The notes: generated from the letters alone by a model not told the origin. Shown: positions 12,001 to 22,460, counted from the first letter of the stretch. The stretch: DNA of 64,000 nucleotides from Ianthella basta (GCA_964019415.1 OZ025875.1:4773411-4837410), one strand, 5' to 3'. Numbers and translations: made by a program.

Positions 12001-12455
12001 GGATGGTCTAGCGAGCCAGACTAGCAACTTCCCTATTGCCATTGGTGGTATTTTGCCCAAGCCTTGTTGAAGGCTGTTAAGAACTGTTCTTTCTCTGCTC
12101 TTCTATGTAGTTGTGTGTGTACATATGTCAGTGCATAGCATGCAACACAAGGTCAGCCATACTACCTGGTATACCAAAAGAAGCACTAACCAGTCTGAGG
12201 CTCCATTTCCCCTTCTCGCCTGTTCTCTCCTTTGGTCTGTGACTGTAATTAAATTAGTAATGATTCCTGCGTTGTTTTACCCTATATTTCACTATGTTTT
12301 TCATGCATTTATTTTAAGCCAGTGCATGTACAGTATTTGGCTAACTCAGGAACTTTTTGCTGGGACTAATCAAGTATCTTTTGCTCTTTTACAGGGAACT
12401 GGCCATCCTTGTTAGCTGTTCTGATGATCACAGTTGCAAGGTGTTCCAAGTATAG
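3058..12455 (+). CDS. AAMP: AAMP-like WD40 repeat protein, last five exons
   Basis: Five exons encode the C-terminal WD40 repeats of angio-associated migratory cell protein, a cytosolic and membrane-associated beta-propeller protein: 3058-3173, 6494-6558, 6646-6736, 10874-11028, 12395-12455 (TAG at 12453). All have AG/GT borders and their phases agree (2-base start, 0, 2, 0, 2). Telling stretches are QVNCVAAHENG, ESVESAAFCRSVPLAAVGSLDG, AGIVKIIW, SLDGLIHLWDGRTAK and a C-terminus ending DDHSCKVFQV, which line up in order with vertebrate AAMP. The first exon starts inside a WD repeat, so about two thirds of the protein must be encoded upstream, outside the window or undetected. Introns carry a minisatellite, a MITE and a LINE. 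The family call is firm; the exon at 6494 has the least certain 5' border. Confidence 0.87.
3174..4019. other. AAMP intron, unremarkable part
   Basis: Intron between the AAMP exons at 3058 and 6494, ahead of the minisatellite. No exon, RNA gene or recognisable element is seen. Confidence 0.5.
4040..5680. repeat. 30-bp minisatellite, about 55 units, with higher-order structure
   Basis: The array is built on a 30-bp unit of the form CATTGAATAGTGTCCCCCTA followed by GGACACCAGT. Units vary by substitutions and small indels. A variant block containing GGTGCTATGGG recurs near 4270, 4461, 4813 and 5291, each time followed by similar units, so longer multi-unit blocks were duplicated. Because 30 is divisible by three, several frames stay open on both strands (minus-strand decapeptide GTLFNDWCPR), but they are broken and overlapping. 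I read the array as non-coding. It lies in an AAMP intron. Confidence 0.93.
5690..5862. mobile_element. Degraded relative of the 887-1234 MITE
   Basis: Segments reading GAAATTTCGTGAAGG, TTGCGAACATTA and, near the end, GCAAAATTTTCCCGCTATAT resemble the 3' half of the MITE at 887-1234 in the same order. The preceding text (GGCCATCTTATTGTGACAT) also corresponds. The 5' end is missing or diverged. Confidence 0.55.
5866..6493. other. AAMP intron, no recognised feature
   Basis: Sequence between the MITE remnant and the AAMP exon at 6494. It is T-rich toward its end, giving the acceptor at 6491-6493. Nothing else is identified. Confidence 0.4.
6838..7095. mobile_element. Foldback MITE with long inverted arms
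   Basis: The left arm (about 6838-6930) reads through GGGATATAGGGATG to AACAGATAAAGGCTGTTGCACA. The right arm (about 7010-7095) is its approximate reverse complement (TGTGCAACAGCCTTTATCTG ... CATCCCTACTATTTTC). A related single arm is at about 15186-15300. No open frame is present, so it is probably a non-autonomous DNA transposon. Its exact ends and target duplication were not resolved. Confidence 0.6.
7264..8725. other. AAMP intron with a 23-base C run
   Basis: No exon is recognised. A run of 23 C lies at 8188-8210. A segment at about 8520-8700 (AAATTTTGCAAACATTTTC and similar) has the TTTTGC/GCAAAA texture of the MITE family at 887 but cannot be aligned confidently. Confidence 0.45.
8866..9088. 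mobile_element. Solo LTR, 223 bp, with 5-bp target duplication
   Basis: The segment begins TGTGAGGACTG and ends CATCACA, giving TG...CA ends and a 5-bp terminal inverted repeat (TGTGA/TCACA). CACTG flanks it on both sides (8861-8865 and 9089-9093). A TATA-like TATATAGG lies inside. It sits inside the LINE reverse transcriptase; removing it with one CACTG makes the flanking frame continuous up to the FADD motif. This fits recombination between the two LTRs of an LTR retrotransposon. No internal region remains, so the family is unknown. Confidence 0.75.
10182..10205. repeat. C-rich homopolymer
   Basis: Twenty-three C with a single T, inside the decayed LINE. Similar long C or G runs occur at 8188, 12824 and 17953. 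Confidence 0.9.
11029..11936. other. AAMP last intron, 5' part
   Basis: No coding or RNA feature is recognised before the hairpin at 11937. The T-rich, TG-rich sequence is typical of the introns here. Confidence 0.4.
11937..12020. repeat. Hairpin-forming inverted repeat (26-bp arms, 32-base loop)
   Basis: Arms 11937-11962 and 11995-12020 are reverse complements with one difference, which would be a G-U pair in RNA. The arm starts TCTGGCTCGCTAGACC. Flanks show no clear target duplication. It may be a miniature transposon or a hairpin transcribed in the AAMP intron; the sequence alone does not decide. Confidence 0.75.
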
Positions 12456-13378
12456 TGTGCTTACTATTGCATCTGTTATAATAAGTTTATGCAATTTAGA
12501 TTTTAAGTATGGGATCACTCACTGTACTTGCTTGTATAAAGATATTAATTTCCTCAGTGTAATGTCAGGGTGCTGCATCATGCAGATTTTGCATGTAATG
12601 ATAGCTAAGGACATGTGACAAGGCGTGAAGACAATTCTTAGAGACTGTACTGTTTTGTGTACTAGTGCTCCCCTAATGGCATGCTCAGTGAAGACCCCCA
12701 AATTAAATGGATTTCCACATGATTTCACTGTTGGTGGCAGTACGTATAGGGTTCTGCAAATGTTTCTCATTCATCTCAATTGGATCTGCTAGAAAATGCA
12801 CTATTCCTTTCACAACTTGAAAAGGGGGGGGGGGGGGGGGGAGGGACTACAGTATATTAATGTAGTGGAGGCTGACAAATGCGGTAAGAAATGTCCCTGC
12901 ACTACTGGATACCCCCCTTGGCACTGCAATACTCCACATCCACTTATCACCACCTCGATCAAGCACTGCAGTATACAAAGTAAAAACCTGTGGTATATGT
13001 CCACCATTGTATGTAGTGCACGGATACCATCATAATTGTACCAAAGGATTCTTGATTCAGCTCACTTCACAGCAGTTTACATGAGTGCTCAAATATTCAT
13101 ACCCTTCATATTCCTGTGGACTCATAATACTCCATAGTGTATGCTATGCTATACTATCCAACTGCATAAATCATTAGCAATATCATGACAATGAATATAT
13201 ACTACTGTAATTGCAGAAATTTTCTTGGGGCAAAAATTTTGCGTTTCAAATTTTTGTGGGACATAAATTTCGTGGATGGAGGCAACCACGAAAACTTCCA
13301 CACATTGAAATTTTCAACAATCACGGTATATAGGATGTGCAGGGTGATCATGACAAATACATTTTGACTACCATGCAG
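12456..13378. other. AAMP 3' region and intergenic DNA
   Basis: This follows the AAMP stop and includes an 18-base G run at 12824-12841. At about 13205-13330 there are TTTTGCG/CGAAAA-rich stretches with the flavour of the 887-1234 MITE family, ending near CACGGTATATAGG. No further AAMP exon is needed. Confidence 0.45.
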
Positions 13379-13530
13379 GAACAGACTGGAACAGTACAGT
13401 GCAATACAGCAGGAACTGCAGCTGGTCAGTGAAGCTACTCCTTCCTTGCCAAACTCTAATCTTGAAGAAATGCTGTTTGGACTCCCTACAGTGGCTGATA
13501 CACACAGCCATACACATGCAAGGCTGTACA
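13379..13530 (+). CDS. Possible orphan exon, helical segment
   Basis: After an acceptor-like CATGCAG, a frame encodes a segment that looks like a real helical protein, with the stretches RLEQYSAIQQELQLVSEA and NLEEMLFGLP. No neighbouring exon that would join it in phase was found, and the far end is not defined. I do not recognise the protein. It could be the relic of a gene or chance coding in a dispersed repeat: text near 13549-13580 recurs near 15955-15985. Confidence 0.2.
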
Positions 13531-14365
13531 CATTCAGTAGCTATAGCTTGCACTCTATTGTTCTTCAGCAGTCAGTATACACATACATGCATGCAAGCTG
13601 CACATTCCTACCAGTGCACTAGCATTCCACATAATATACTGGGGCTTTATACATAATTATATATCTCGCTGTGTGTGACATGCACACCACAGTACAGTGA
13701 CTACTGCTTTTACACTGGTTAATGAAGTTTGCATGGTTGCTACATTTACACACAAGTACATAAACAGATGTGGGATAGCAAAACTGGATTATACATGGCT
13801 GACAAGAATAATGAATAATACAAGCTTCCGCCTCTGGCATGTCCCTGAATGAAGGGAGAAGGGCATAGTAAGGTGCTACGGATTAACATATATACAGCTG
13901 TGTTTGACATGCCACACATGAACCCTCAAACAACAATTACTTCATTTCAACACTAACAGCCTATCAACTTATCAACTACCATTAATGGCAAATGATAGAT
14001 GCATAACAATACTAGCAGAAGTCATGATCGACACAGTTTAGGGAGAATTTTTCTCTGGCTAGTGAACAAAACAAGCCATGGCCACAGGACTGAGGACAAT
14101 GAAGGTGAAGTAGGAGGCTGGAGTGGAGGGGAATGTTCATGACATCTACATTTAAAGAAGAAGCATAGCTAGCGAAGCATAGTTCTTATGCAAACTCCTT
14201 TGGCGGAGAAGAAGCTTTCCAAGGCTTGATGATTTCTGCGCTCACTGAAACCAATGTGAAGCTAAAGAACAAAACCTGCCATTCTCACTCAGGTGCGACC
14301 AATTCATCACACCAGTGTCATTTTCAATGTTGTGCGAACGCAGCCTAAAGCTCTCTCCCTTTCGG

Positions 14366-14886
14366 GCCATTTTGCAATGGCCAGAAAGGTGGTCTGGTGA
14401 CTTTGGTCGACTTTCTTGGGCCCGGAAGTCAATTCCTATTGTGTAACATCAGGAGTGGTTATATCAGCCTATGTGAATCTCTTGATGCAAAGTCGGTCGC
14501 GAAACCCCTTTCAATCGCCTGCGCACAATCAAACATACAAGCTACAGCACCAGCTTCACATAGTCTGCTGCCCCCTTAGCTAAGCTAGATACCTTCCTGG
14601 AATCCTGCATTAACATCTTGTGCATCTGCAAGCATCGATTTCAGACAGAACAATGCAGGAGCCGTGAACCGAAATCGTAAGGGCGATACCTGTCGATTGA
14701 GGGGGGATAGGGTATGGCAAAGACAGTGCTTAGGGACACTTTCTTCCATCTTCGATTGTGGTTATGCAACAATTGGGCTATTCTGCGATTTGATTGGCCA
14801 GCAGGAATTCCTGCTGGGATTGATTTCCATGCCCAAGAAAGTCGACCAAAGTCACCAGACCACCTTTCGGGCCATTGCAAAATGGC
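14366..14886. mobile_element. Foldback element with about 70-bp inverted ends
   Basis: Arm 14366-14436 (GCCATTTTGCAATGGCC ... GACTTTGGTCGACTTTCTTG) and arm about 14817-14886 are inverted copies with roughly 90 percent identity by eye. The interior has no convincing reading frame. This fits a non-autonomous DNA transposon or a foldback element. A target duplication was not identified. Confidence 0.7.
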
Positions 14887-15185
14887 AGCCAGAAATGGGC
14901 TGGGGCCGAGACTAATGAAACCGGCGTGACTGTTGTCACGCTGCTAGCAGCTGTGTAAAGCTTCTGGAGGCTCCTACTTCTGTTGTTTTGCTCCACAGCG
15001 GAATTTTTTGCCTTGCTATATGACTTAGTATGGCATTTGGCTTGTGGAATGAATTATTTACAATGTCAGTGCAATTTCTCAAATACAAATTGCCACTAAT
15101 TCTATCAGGAGCTACAAAAGGAAGTTAAGATAGCCAGCGATATCATGCATCTTAGCTCATGCTCCATAAAAAGTGCAGAAGCTAG

Positions 15186-15300
15186 AAATAATAAAAATTT
15201 TCTACAAAAATTGTAAGGATGTAGAGATGGCATAAAAAGGACAGAAACAAGTAAAGGCTGTTACACAGTGGAGCATTAACCATTGTCCCTACATTCAAGG
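15186..15300. mobile_element. Single arm of the 6838-7095 MITE family
   Basis: The sequence AAGGATGTAGAGATGGCAT ... GACAGAAACAAGTAAAGGCTG ... TCCCTACATTCAAGG corresponds to the reverse complement of the right arm and centre of the MITE at 6838-7095. Just after it (15315-15355) is a short tandem repeat of TCCTACAG/TCCTATAG. Confidence 0.55.
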
Positions 15301-15668
15301 GTGTAGACACATATAGTCCTACAGTCCTATAGTCCTACAGTCCTATAGTCCTAGTTAGACTGTACAACCACAACAGTAGGGAATGACAAGAAGTACAGTA
15401 GGAATTAAGCTCAGGCTAACATGATTTGGTAGAAGCTCATAGCTGTGGTTGATTCAACGTGAACTTCAAGGAGCAATATTGCAGCTCCACACAAAGAGGA
15501 AGGTGGGAACAGGACGTAATGTATTGGCTCGAGAGCCTTTGTCAACTGATTACAAAGGCTACTCCCACCCCTGCTTTGCATGTGGATGTGACAAATATAT
15601 CCGCAGAACATGCATTGAGTCAAAATATTTGAGACAATGTACATAATTTCTAACACACTAACTTACCA

Positions 15669-17724
15669 TCATGGTTCAGTGTTCACTGGTGCATTTGGAT
15701 GTTTTCTTATGAGCTGCTTAAATCTTTCTTCAGAGCCTTCCTCGTATTTGTGACAGAGATATCCTGCACCAAACCCAGCTAAAGTGCAGAGCACATGCAT
15801 CTGAGGCTCTACATAAGGAAACATTCAGCAATGAAACAAGTATTTCAAGTCAATGAACACTTGGGCTGCCGCACCCAACTCAAAATACTTGCTCCTTTCA
15901 GTCGCTGCTGCTGAATCAATATTAGTTAACTCATTGTGCACAAGTGCTATAGCCTGCGCTCTATTGTTCTGCAGCAGTTCTTGAAAATGAGGGTTATCCA
16001 ATATACATGTCGAGGACAGAGCCTGAGGCCATGTATATTCGATGAACCCGAGTTCGAAATGTATAACTGGCTTGTACCAGAATGCAACCAATTTCACTTT
16101 GACAGATTCACTTTAACAAAAATGGTGGCCATACAAAATTGCTTTGAACGCGAAGTGGCCAATCAGCGCCAAGGGGTCTGACATGATTTGCTGAGCATTC
16201 AAGATTTTGAAATCCACCAGATTTCAAAATGGATTTCTGGATTTCACTTGGATTTCTGGATTGCTGCGGTTTGTGACTCGGCTCACTTGGTTCTGAGCAG
16301 TCTGAGCCATTATAGGTCAATAAGCCACTTGCACACAAGCTAAAGTACGGGTGGAATGTAGTGACGCCACATCTGGCAGTGCCTGTGCGGCCATTTTATG
16401 TATAGAAAAGATAGGCGAAATCAGCATTCCACTCTCTTGACACTTGCATGTTTCTACAATCAATCATTTCATGAACCTGTCCTAAACTGGGGGTTGTTTT
16501 TATAACAGAAAAGCTATGCTTGCGGTAGGAACTGTAAATGTAATTATGAAATACAACGAATATATTGCTAGATTATGGATATAAGGCACAATTCTAGCTA
16601 CATGCTTCAAAATTCGTCACTCCATCTATCCTTGGTCTGCCTCTGGGTCTCTTTCCATCTGCTTGTCCTCTCATTACTTTCTCCCTTAGACTCACATGGT
16701 TCTCCGCCACTCTGTCTTTCCACCCTTCCCTCCTTCTCTTCACCTGTGTTACCAATGCTTCCTGCTATAATACTTTCCTTATCTCTTCGCTTCTCACACA
16801 ATCCAATCTGGTCACTCTTGCCACTTTCCTCGCACTTGCATTTCCATCGCTTGCAATCTCATCTTGTCCCTTCCCTCCAATACCCATGCCTCACATCCAT
16901 ACACTAGGGTAGGTACTACCACTGCATTGTACACAGTTAACTTGGTCTCTTTACGCAACTCCTTATTCTCAAAAACTGGCTCTCTCAGTGTCCCTGCTGC
17001 AGTGGTTGCCATACTGATCCTCCACTCCAGTTCACCCTCCATCTTCACCCAAATCCTACAATCACTGGACTTTAGAGAATAATAAGATAGGTGCATAGTG
17101 CCATAATAGGTCATTCCTTTTACATGTGATTTAGGTCATACAGGAGGATGGTGATGATCATGGTCTTGCCAAAAGTAATTGGGAAGACATCAACACCATC
17201 TTTGTCTCAGAGAACTGCTAGTATAGTCTCCTTATGTTTTATTCTGACACAGAGAGCAGCCGTATCCAAATCACTTGCACCTTGAACTTCCATCTTAACT
17301 GAAACATTACACAGTGGTAACATCTTACAATGCTTGATTAATGAGTTTACCACCAGCCTTCTTGCGATTAACTCAATAACCCATGCAACAGGTCCGTCAT
17401 GAATTAACACTGAAGCCCACAGGACTGAGTCTGATCACTGGAATTACCATTACTCCCTTTTCTCTTCCTGCCTCTAATTGTATTAAAAGTGTCATTCATA
17501 GAGAAACACCCCCAACGTCGTACGCATTAGGTACAGGGTAATTTATAGAAGAGGCTGGTAAGAAGGCATAAACATGGTAAGCAAAAACCGCATTGATTTC
17601 TAGCTATCTTCCCAAAACTTTGTACGCGGCACTCACTTCTAAGCAACGGGTACCTTCTAACAGCGTTACTGTAGAAAGCTGCAAAGAGGCCTCCGCATGT
17701 AAAGAACACCCACGTTCGCAGCAT
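15669..17724 (-). CDS. NDUFC2: NDUFC2-like complex I accessory subunit (two exons)
   Basis: Exon 1 (17724-17637) starts at an ATG and encodes MLRTWVFFTCGGLFAAFYSN then AVRRYPLLR. Exon 2 (15808-15669) encodes MHVLCTLAGFGAGYLCHKY, EEGSEERFKQLIRKHPNAP and a stop. The borders are GTGAGT and a pyrimidine-rich AG, and the phases match (1/2), giving a 75-residue protein. It lines up with the membrane hairpin and C-terminal helix of NDUFC2 (B14.5b), a supernumerary complex I subunit of the mitochondrial inner membrane: small-residue helix, RRxP turn, a second glycine-rich helix, then a charged tail with the HP motif. Human NDUFC2 is longer at the N-terminus (119 residues). Similarity is by eye and modest, so the family call is probable and the gene structure likely. 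The 5' flank near 17740-17900 is CpG-rich. Confidence 0.6.
15834..16110 (-). repeat. Dispersed repeat with residual coding look
   Basis: A minus-strand frame encodes a helical stretch (HFQELLQNNRAQAIALVHNE, then TNIDSAAATERSKYFELGA). Parts recur elsewhere: TCTATTGTTCTGCAGCAG near 15958 also near 13552, and the 15840-15895 block resembles about 24960-25020 (AGTATTTCGAGTT ... ACTCAAACTACTTGC). I take it as an unclassified interspersed element that may once have coded. Confidence 0.4.
16607..17114 (-). mobile_element. LINE C-terminal fragment
   Basis: The minus strand encodes MEGELEWRISMATTAAGTLR, then KETKLTVYNAVVVPTLVYGC and EGRDKMRLQAMEMQV, followed in another frame by a basic region rich in R, E and K. 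This is the part after the reverse transcriptase in RTE/L2-like LINEs and may belong with the LINE at 8.7-10.7 kb. It lies inside the intron of the NDUFC2-like gene. Confidence 0.65.
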
Positions 17725-17739
17725 CGTCCTGGCGGGCAA

Positions 17740-18717
17740 GTTCAATTGCAAGGTAGGTCCAGCGTGGGGGAATGGGAGAGATCGACGCTGATTTTCTCTG
17801 GTCCCACCCCCTAGGTTCTGCAAAAATGGCGCCCCTACCTGCTCGCTGCGTGCGCCGCCCTCTTCGATCTAGTCTAACAGCTGACGAAAGCCGCCGCAGC
17901 CGAAATGCTCTGTTTTTTATTGACAAATCTATATATACTACTTGAAATTGATCCCCCCCCCCCCCCCCCCCCCCACTTCAGAAAAGCACAACATGCACTA
18001 GGTAAGAGAGGTTGCTCCGACTTATGCTGAGGCTCATACCACTACACATTAAATAGGTGCACAGGTAAGATAAAGAATAAAGGATAAAGAGATGCACAGC
18101 AATCAATTCACAGAGAAGAGAAGAATGTTCAAGATTGCACTGCTAAAAGGCAAAATGACAAGAGGGAGCAATATATGGCAGGTAATGAAACATATCTATA
18201 CAAAATATTAAAATGTGCTTTCAATCTATCTGTGGGTGTAACAAAGCTGCCACACGCAGTGCTTCCACAGCATCACCTATCACTTAGAAGCAAAGACTGG
18301 CAGATGGAACAAAGATTCACAGTACATCCTGAGAGAAGTGCACTGGCACTGCACATGGACAAAGATATGCCCTGGAACTGTTCCTGGAATTTTATGCATG
18401 CTTCATTTGTGTCCTTGTAAATCCACAATCATAAATAAACCAAAATAATAATGTATGAATTACACATGTAGTTGTGTATACAGCAATGACTTGCTGAACT
18501 CTGAATGAAAAACATGCCATTATTGAAATAGAAACTGAGTCATTAATTTTATGTGCAGCAACTACATATAAGTCAAACTAGCTCCTCATCATTTAAAGCT
18601 CGAGCTCCCTAGAAAGAAAGTGATGAAACATTATAAAATAGTAAAATGATGAATAGAATTAAACAAAAGTAGTTTTATTACCTTTAACTTTTCACTGACT
18701 TGACCATGAAAAGGCAA
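17740..18717. other. Upstream of the NDUFC2-like gene; 22-base C run
   Basis: The first 160 bases are CpG-rich (GCCGCCCTCTTCG, GAAAGCCGCCGCAGCCG) and are the likely promoter of the minus-strand gene. A run of 22 C lies at 17953-17974. The rest shows nothing recognisable. The frames at 17527-17926 in other phases are shadows of exon 1. Confidence 0.45.
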
Positions 18718-18880
18718 TCAGCATGTACTCTTGTGATCTTCAGCATGAGATTGCTGATACAGACAAACCAGCCTAACACTTCCAGGGAAGAAACCTATAT
18801 TCTTGAGTTCTTCTGGCAGACGGACATGCTGGGGCAACTGTCCCAAATGAATGGGGTCAAACGTAACTTGCTCTTTCCCT
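18718..18880 (-). CDS. Unassigned probable terminal exon
   Basis: After a good acceptor (pyrimidine-rich, ending TTATAG at 18881-18886 on the minus strand), a frame runs 54 codons to TGA. It includes GKEQVTFDPIHLGQLPQHVR, then LPEELKNIGFFPGSVRLVCL. The composition is protein-like and I see no copy elsewhere in the window. I do not recognise the family. It could be the last exon of a gene whose other exons lie at 19-23 kb, or an alternative end of the PDZD8-like gene upstream. Confidence 0.35.
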
Positions 18881-19371
18881 CTATAATGAAAAGCAGGGTT
18901 AGAATGTGAATAAAACAGTTGTACATTCCTCTGTCCAGGCAATGCATTATTAACATGAGAGTTGCGACTATGGTCTAGCTGCAACCAATGTCTAAACATT
19001 CTACCAGGCTACATTGACTGCCTGGTTTCAGAGTGACCATCTCATGTCTGTGGTTTTGCTCTGTGGCTCTGTGGCTGCAAAGAATACCTACACATTTAGC
19101 AGAACCCTGATTTATTATCTGCATTATGTATCAATTGATGCTCATTTATTGCAGGGTTTGAATGGGAGGACATGGTGCCATTATTGAGTTAGTATCAGCT
19201 TTGGTAAAGGGTGCAAAAATCTGCTTCTGTCAGAAGCAAGTACTTGGCACACTGCTCATTGCTGCTCTACAGAACTGTGCTCGCTGTGAGTGAAAGGCAG
19301 CTGGTTCTTCCATTTGGTATTTGCATATTGTCATTCACAGTGTGTGCATGTAATACCATTCAAACTGCACA

Positions 19372-19757
19372 GTAGTGCCGTCTATGTAGGGATGGCAGTG
19401 GTTGTTTTGTATGCTGTAATACCACCGAACAGTAGTGCTATTCCCGTACCGGGCTGAAACCAGTTAAAAAAGGCTGCCCATGAGAGACGTTCAGTTGCCT
19501 AACCTAACGATGTCCAAATGAAAGTGTGAGTTCATGCAGGAAATGACACCCTGTATACAAATACTGCCATGTTGTAGTTGTATTACAGCATACAAACAGA
19601 CACCACCATCCCTACATATAAACAGTACTACCCTATGGTCTGGTAAGAATAACATTAACAATAATCTTATCAGACAGTACAGTAGTGCTGTCTATGTAGG
19701 GATGGCCGTGGTTGTTGGTATGCTGTAATACAAACGAAAAGTGGCGCTACTCCTGAT
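19372..19757. mobile_element. Nested inverted and direct repeat copies of a small element
   Basis: Three related blocks share a CTATGTAGGGATGGC...TATGCTGTAATAC pattern: 19372-19450 forward, 19560-19634 reverse, 19678-19755 forward. The first two make an inverted-repeat pair and the third is a direct copy of the first, so one small element probably inserted next to another or lost part of itself. No coding frame is present. Confidence 0.6.
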
Positions 19758-20159
19758 TAGAAGCAAGAACTGACAAAGGGAACTGCCAGCGAGGAAGGGA
19801 GGCTGTACAGTACACAGAGCTAACCTTACCTCCAAGCGCCAGGGCGCCTTTATGTAGAAAGCATCAACGCCTTTTTCTGTGTTTCGTCTTCATATTATTT
19901 CTACTGGTATCATGTTTAACATACTGGCTAAAGGCATGCATGTGCATGGTGGTGATTCATGTATGTACTGAGGATGAGGCTGTGCAATGATATGGTGTAT
20001 AGCTATGTAGATTGTCTGTCTGAAAGAGCATTAGCTTTTTAAATGAAAATATTAATACAGAAACAGCTCAGGCTTCAAAACAGCCGCCAATTTACAATGA
20101 CGTAATCAAGGAAGAAGGCTAGGACAGAAGCTGCTGCTAAACAGAAGTAAGAACAAATC

Positions 20160-20750
20160 TTGCATTCCACCAGTACATCTTTCGCTACTACTGTTAATGC
20201 TCTTGTAGGGTGTCATACTGCAGATGTGGAGGAGGGTGAAATTGTTAGTGGGACTGTGGAGTGCTCAACGCAAATGGAGTTAACTAGTGATGCAATAACA
20301 GATTTGGAAGAAGAGCTGAGTAGGTATCGTTGTGCAGTTGATGATCCGACCTTTAGTTGCAGACAGATAGTGCCTCCACTTTCTGAAGTGACGATGCAAT
20401 CTGATGAATGTGTTGTATTTTATACAGGCTTGCCCAACTTTGAAACCTTAAAGTGTGTGTTTGATCACACTGTGCAGTTCATACCATCATCAGAGGGAAC
20501 CAAACTGACTCCATTTCAGGAGTTCATGGCTGTAATGATAAAGCTTTGTTTGAACTGCCCAAGCCAGGATCTCGCACATCATTTAAGTGTGTTGCAGGCT
20601 ACAATATCATGAATACTGCTGAAATGATTGACAGATTAGGATAATAGTTTATGGAGGTTGATTCTGTGGCCAGATTGGGAAGCTTTATAGAAGTCCACCC
20701 AGAGTGCTTTCAGCTACAGTGCTCCAGTCTTAAAGGTTCCACAATGAGAT
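20160..20750 (+). pseudogene. Decayed DDE (Harbinger/IS4-like) transposase
   Basis: The frame 20160-20612 encodes an acidic N-terminal part, then ECVVFYTGLPNFETLKCVFD, LTPFQEFMAVMIKLCLNC and SQDLAHHLSVLQATIS. That is the helix-turn-helix region preceding the DDE domain in metazoan DDE_Tnp_4-type transposases (often THAP or PIF/Harbinger-like). After a stop, another frame still shows SPPRVLSATVLQS near 20695-20735, but the catalytic core is gone. It is a broken, non-functional copy. Confidence 0.6.
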
Positions 20751-21410
20751 CGCATAGCTATTACTATGCAATAAAATTTCAAAATTCTTAACCAACCACC
20801 CAACTAATGAAAGAATCCTCCTTTACTGTGCAATTGAAATCCAAAATAGCTTGTGAATGAGCATTTCAAGAAAAAAACATGCTTAAGAATGCCAGTCTTA
20901 AATTCCGTGAAATCAAAATTTCTAATGTCAATTGCATAATCATTGGTGCATTAGGCAAACCACACAGTAGAGACCTGAGGTACATATGGCATGTTATAGT
21001 ACCACTATCCAGGCATCTGTTAAGGGACTATGGGAGCTTAACTCATATTCACTGGTAAGATCCCATCTAAACACTTTAGGCACTAAAAACCAACACTCTG
21101 TCTCTCCATCCTTCTCTCCTCCTCTTTACCTGTGCTACCACTGCTTCCTGCTTCAAACCTTTCCTTATCTCTTCATTTCTTTCTTCATATTCTCATTCAT
21201 ATTCTTCTTTGCCAGGTGTAACTGATGAACAAAATTAGCTATCGAACTAATTCCAAGACGAAACTTCTGCAAATTAGCCGAGCTGTATTCTTTCGTAGTA
21301 CGTGTATAGGCACTGAAAGCATTACAGCTCAGCGTGCAGGTTTCCAGGCCTTCAGGAGACGTTGCTACTCGCGAGACATAACATTTTAATTTAATTTCAT
21401 ATCTTCACCA

Positions 21411-22460
21411 ATGAAATCAGGTAGTGCTTGCAAATGGATCTTGCTCAGCTTCTGGCAATATTCCCTCTGGTGTGCCTCAAGGCTCCATTCCTGGACCTAT
21501 CCTTCCTGGACCCATCCTATTTTTATCAACGACCTACCTGCTGTTGCTAATTCATCTATTACCATCGCCTTGTTTGCTGATGACTCAACATTCTCCACTC
21601 CAGGTAACAATGTAGCATCAATTGAAGTCAGATGAACTCAGCCTTGACTGCAGTGAAGTCCTGAATGAGACAGAACTGTCTACAAGTGAATTGTTTGAAG
21701 ACCAAATGCATGCTGATCAATTCCAGCAGTAGATCACCCCCTCCTCTAAACATTGTCTTTGGTGGCTCTTCCATTGACCAAGTTAGGACATTCAAGCTGC
21801 TAGGTGTTACCATTAATGATAATCTCAAATGTAATCATCACATTGACTACATCTTGAAGCCTATCAGTAAGAATCTCAATCTATTGTGTAGACTCTCCAG
21901 ATTTCTTCCAAGGAAAGCCCTAGTTACCCTTTACTTCTCTAAGATAGCTTCATATTTCAATTATTGTTCCCTTGTATGGAGTAGCTGTACAGCTGCAGAT
22001 GCCAACTGACTCCAACTAGCCCAGAACTTTGTGGCTAGAGTCATCTTGAAGTGTTCAAAGCTCACTTCCGCATCTGATGCATGAACCCAACTATGTTGGT
22101 TGTCACTCGAGTAGGTTAGGAGCGTTTATCACTGACGCCTACTTTGTTCTGTAGAGAACGGTGCCACACCCTACATCTGTGCCCTGGTGAACCCTTGAGC
22201 ATCTTCTAGTAACTGATTGTACATGAACAAAGCTCACACTAGTTTTGGCAAATCTGCCATATCATTCGGACTGTCTAAATTGTCATTTACTTAATTTTGT
22301 TACTATTATTCTTGCATGGTGTTCTATCCTATGGATTTTGTCTAATTTGTCAGTCATTTGTTTGTATGAGTAGCTACTACATGTGGATTGTTAACTTTTT
22401 CTTATGACAACCCTGTAAATTAGCCTGCATTGGCTAAGTGGTCCCATTCTTATAATACAA
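21411..22460 (+). mobile_element. CR1/jockey-like LINE reverse transcriptase fragment
   Basis: Plus-strand pieces in two frames encode SGVPQGSIPGPI, then FINDLPAVANSSITIALFAD with the catalytic ADD (FADDST), and further on VNCLKTKCMLINSSS, FKLLGVTINDNLKCNHHIDY and LVTLYFSKIASYFNYCSLVW. This is the palm-to-thumb part of a CR1/jockey-type reverse transcriptase. The 5' part is missing and frameshifts are present. An AT-rich tail with TACAAAAATAAGATGAATTA follows near 22460. Confidence 0.75.
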
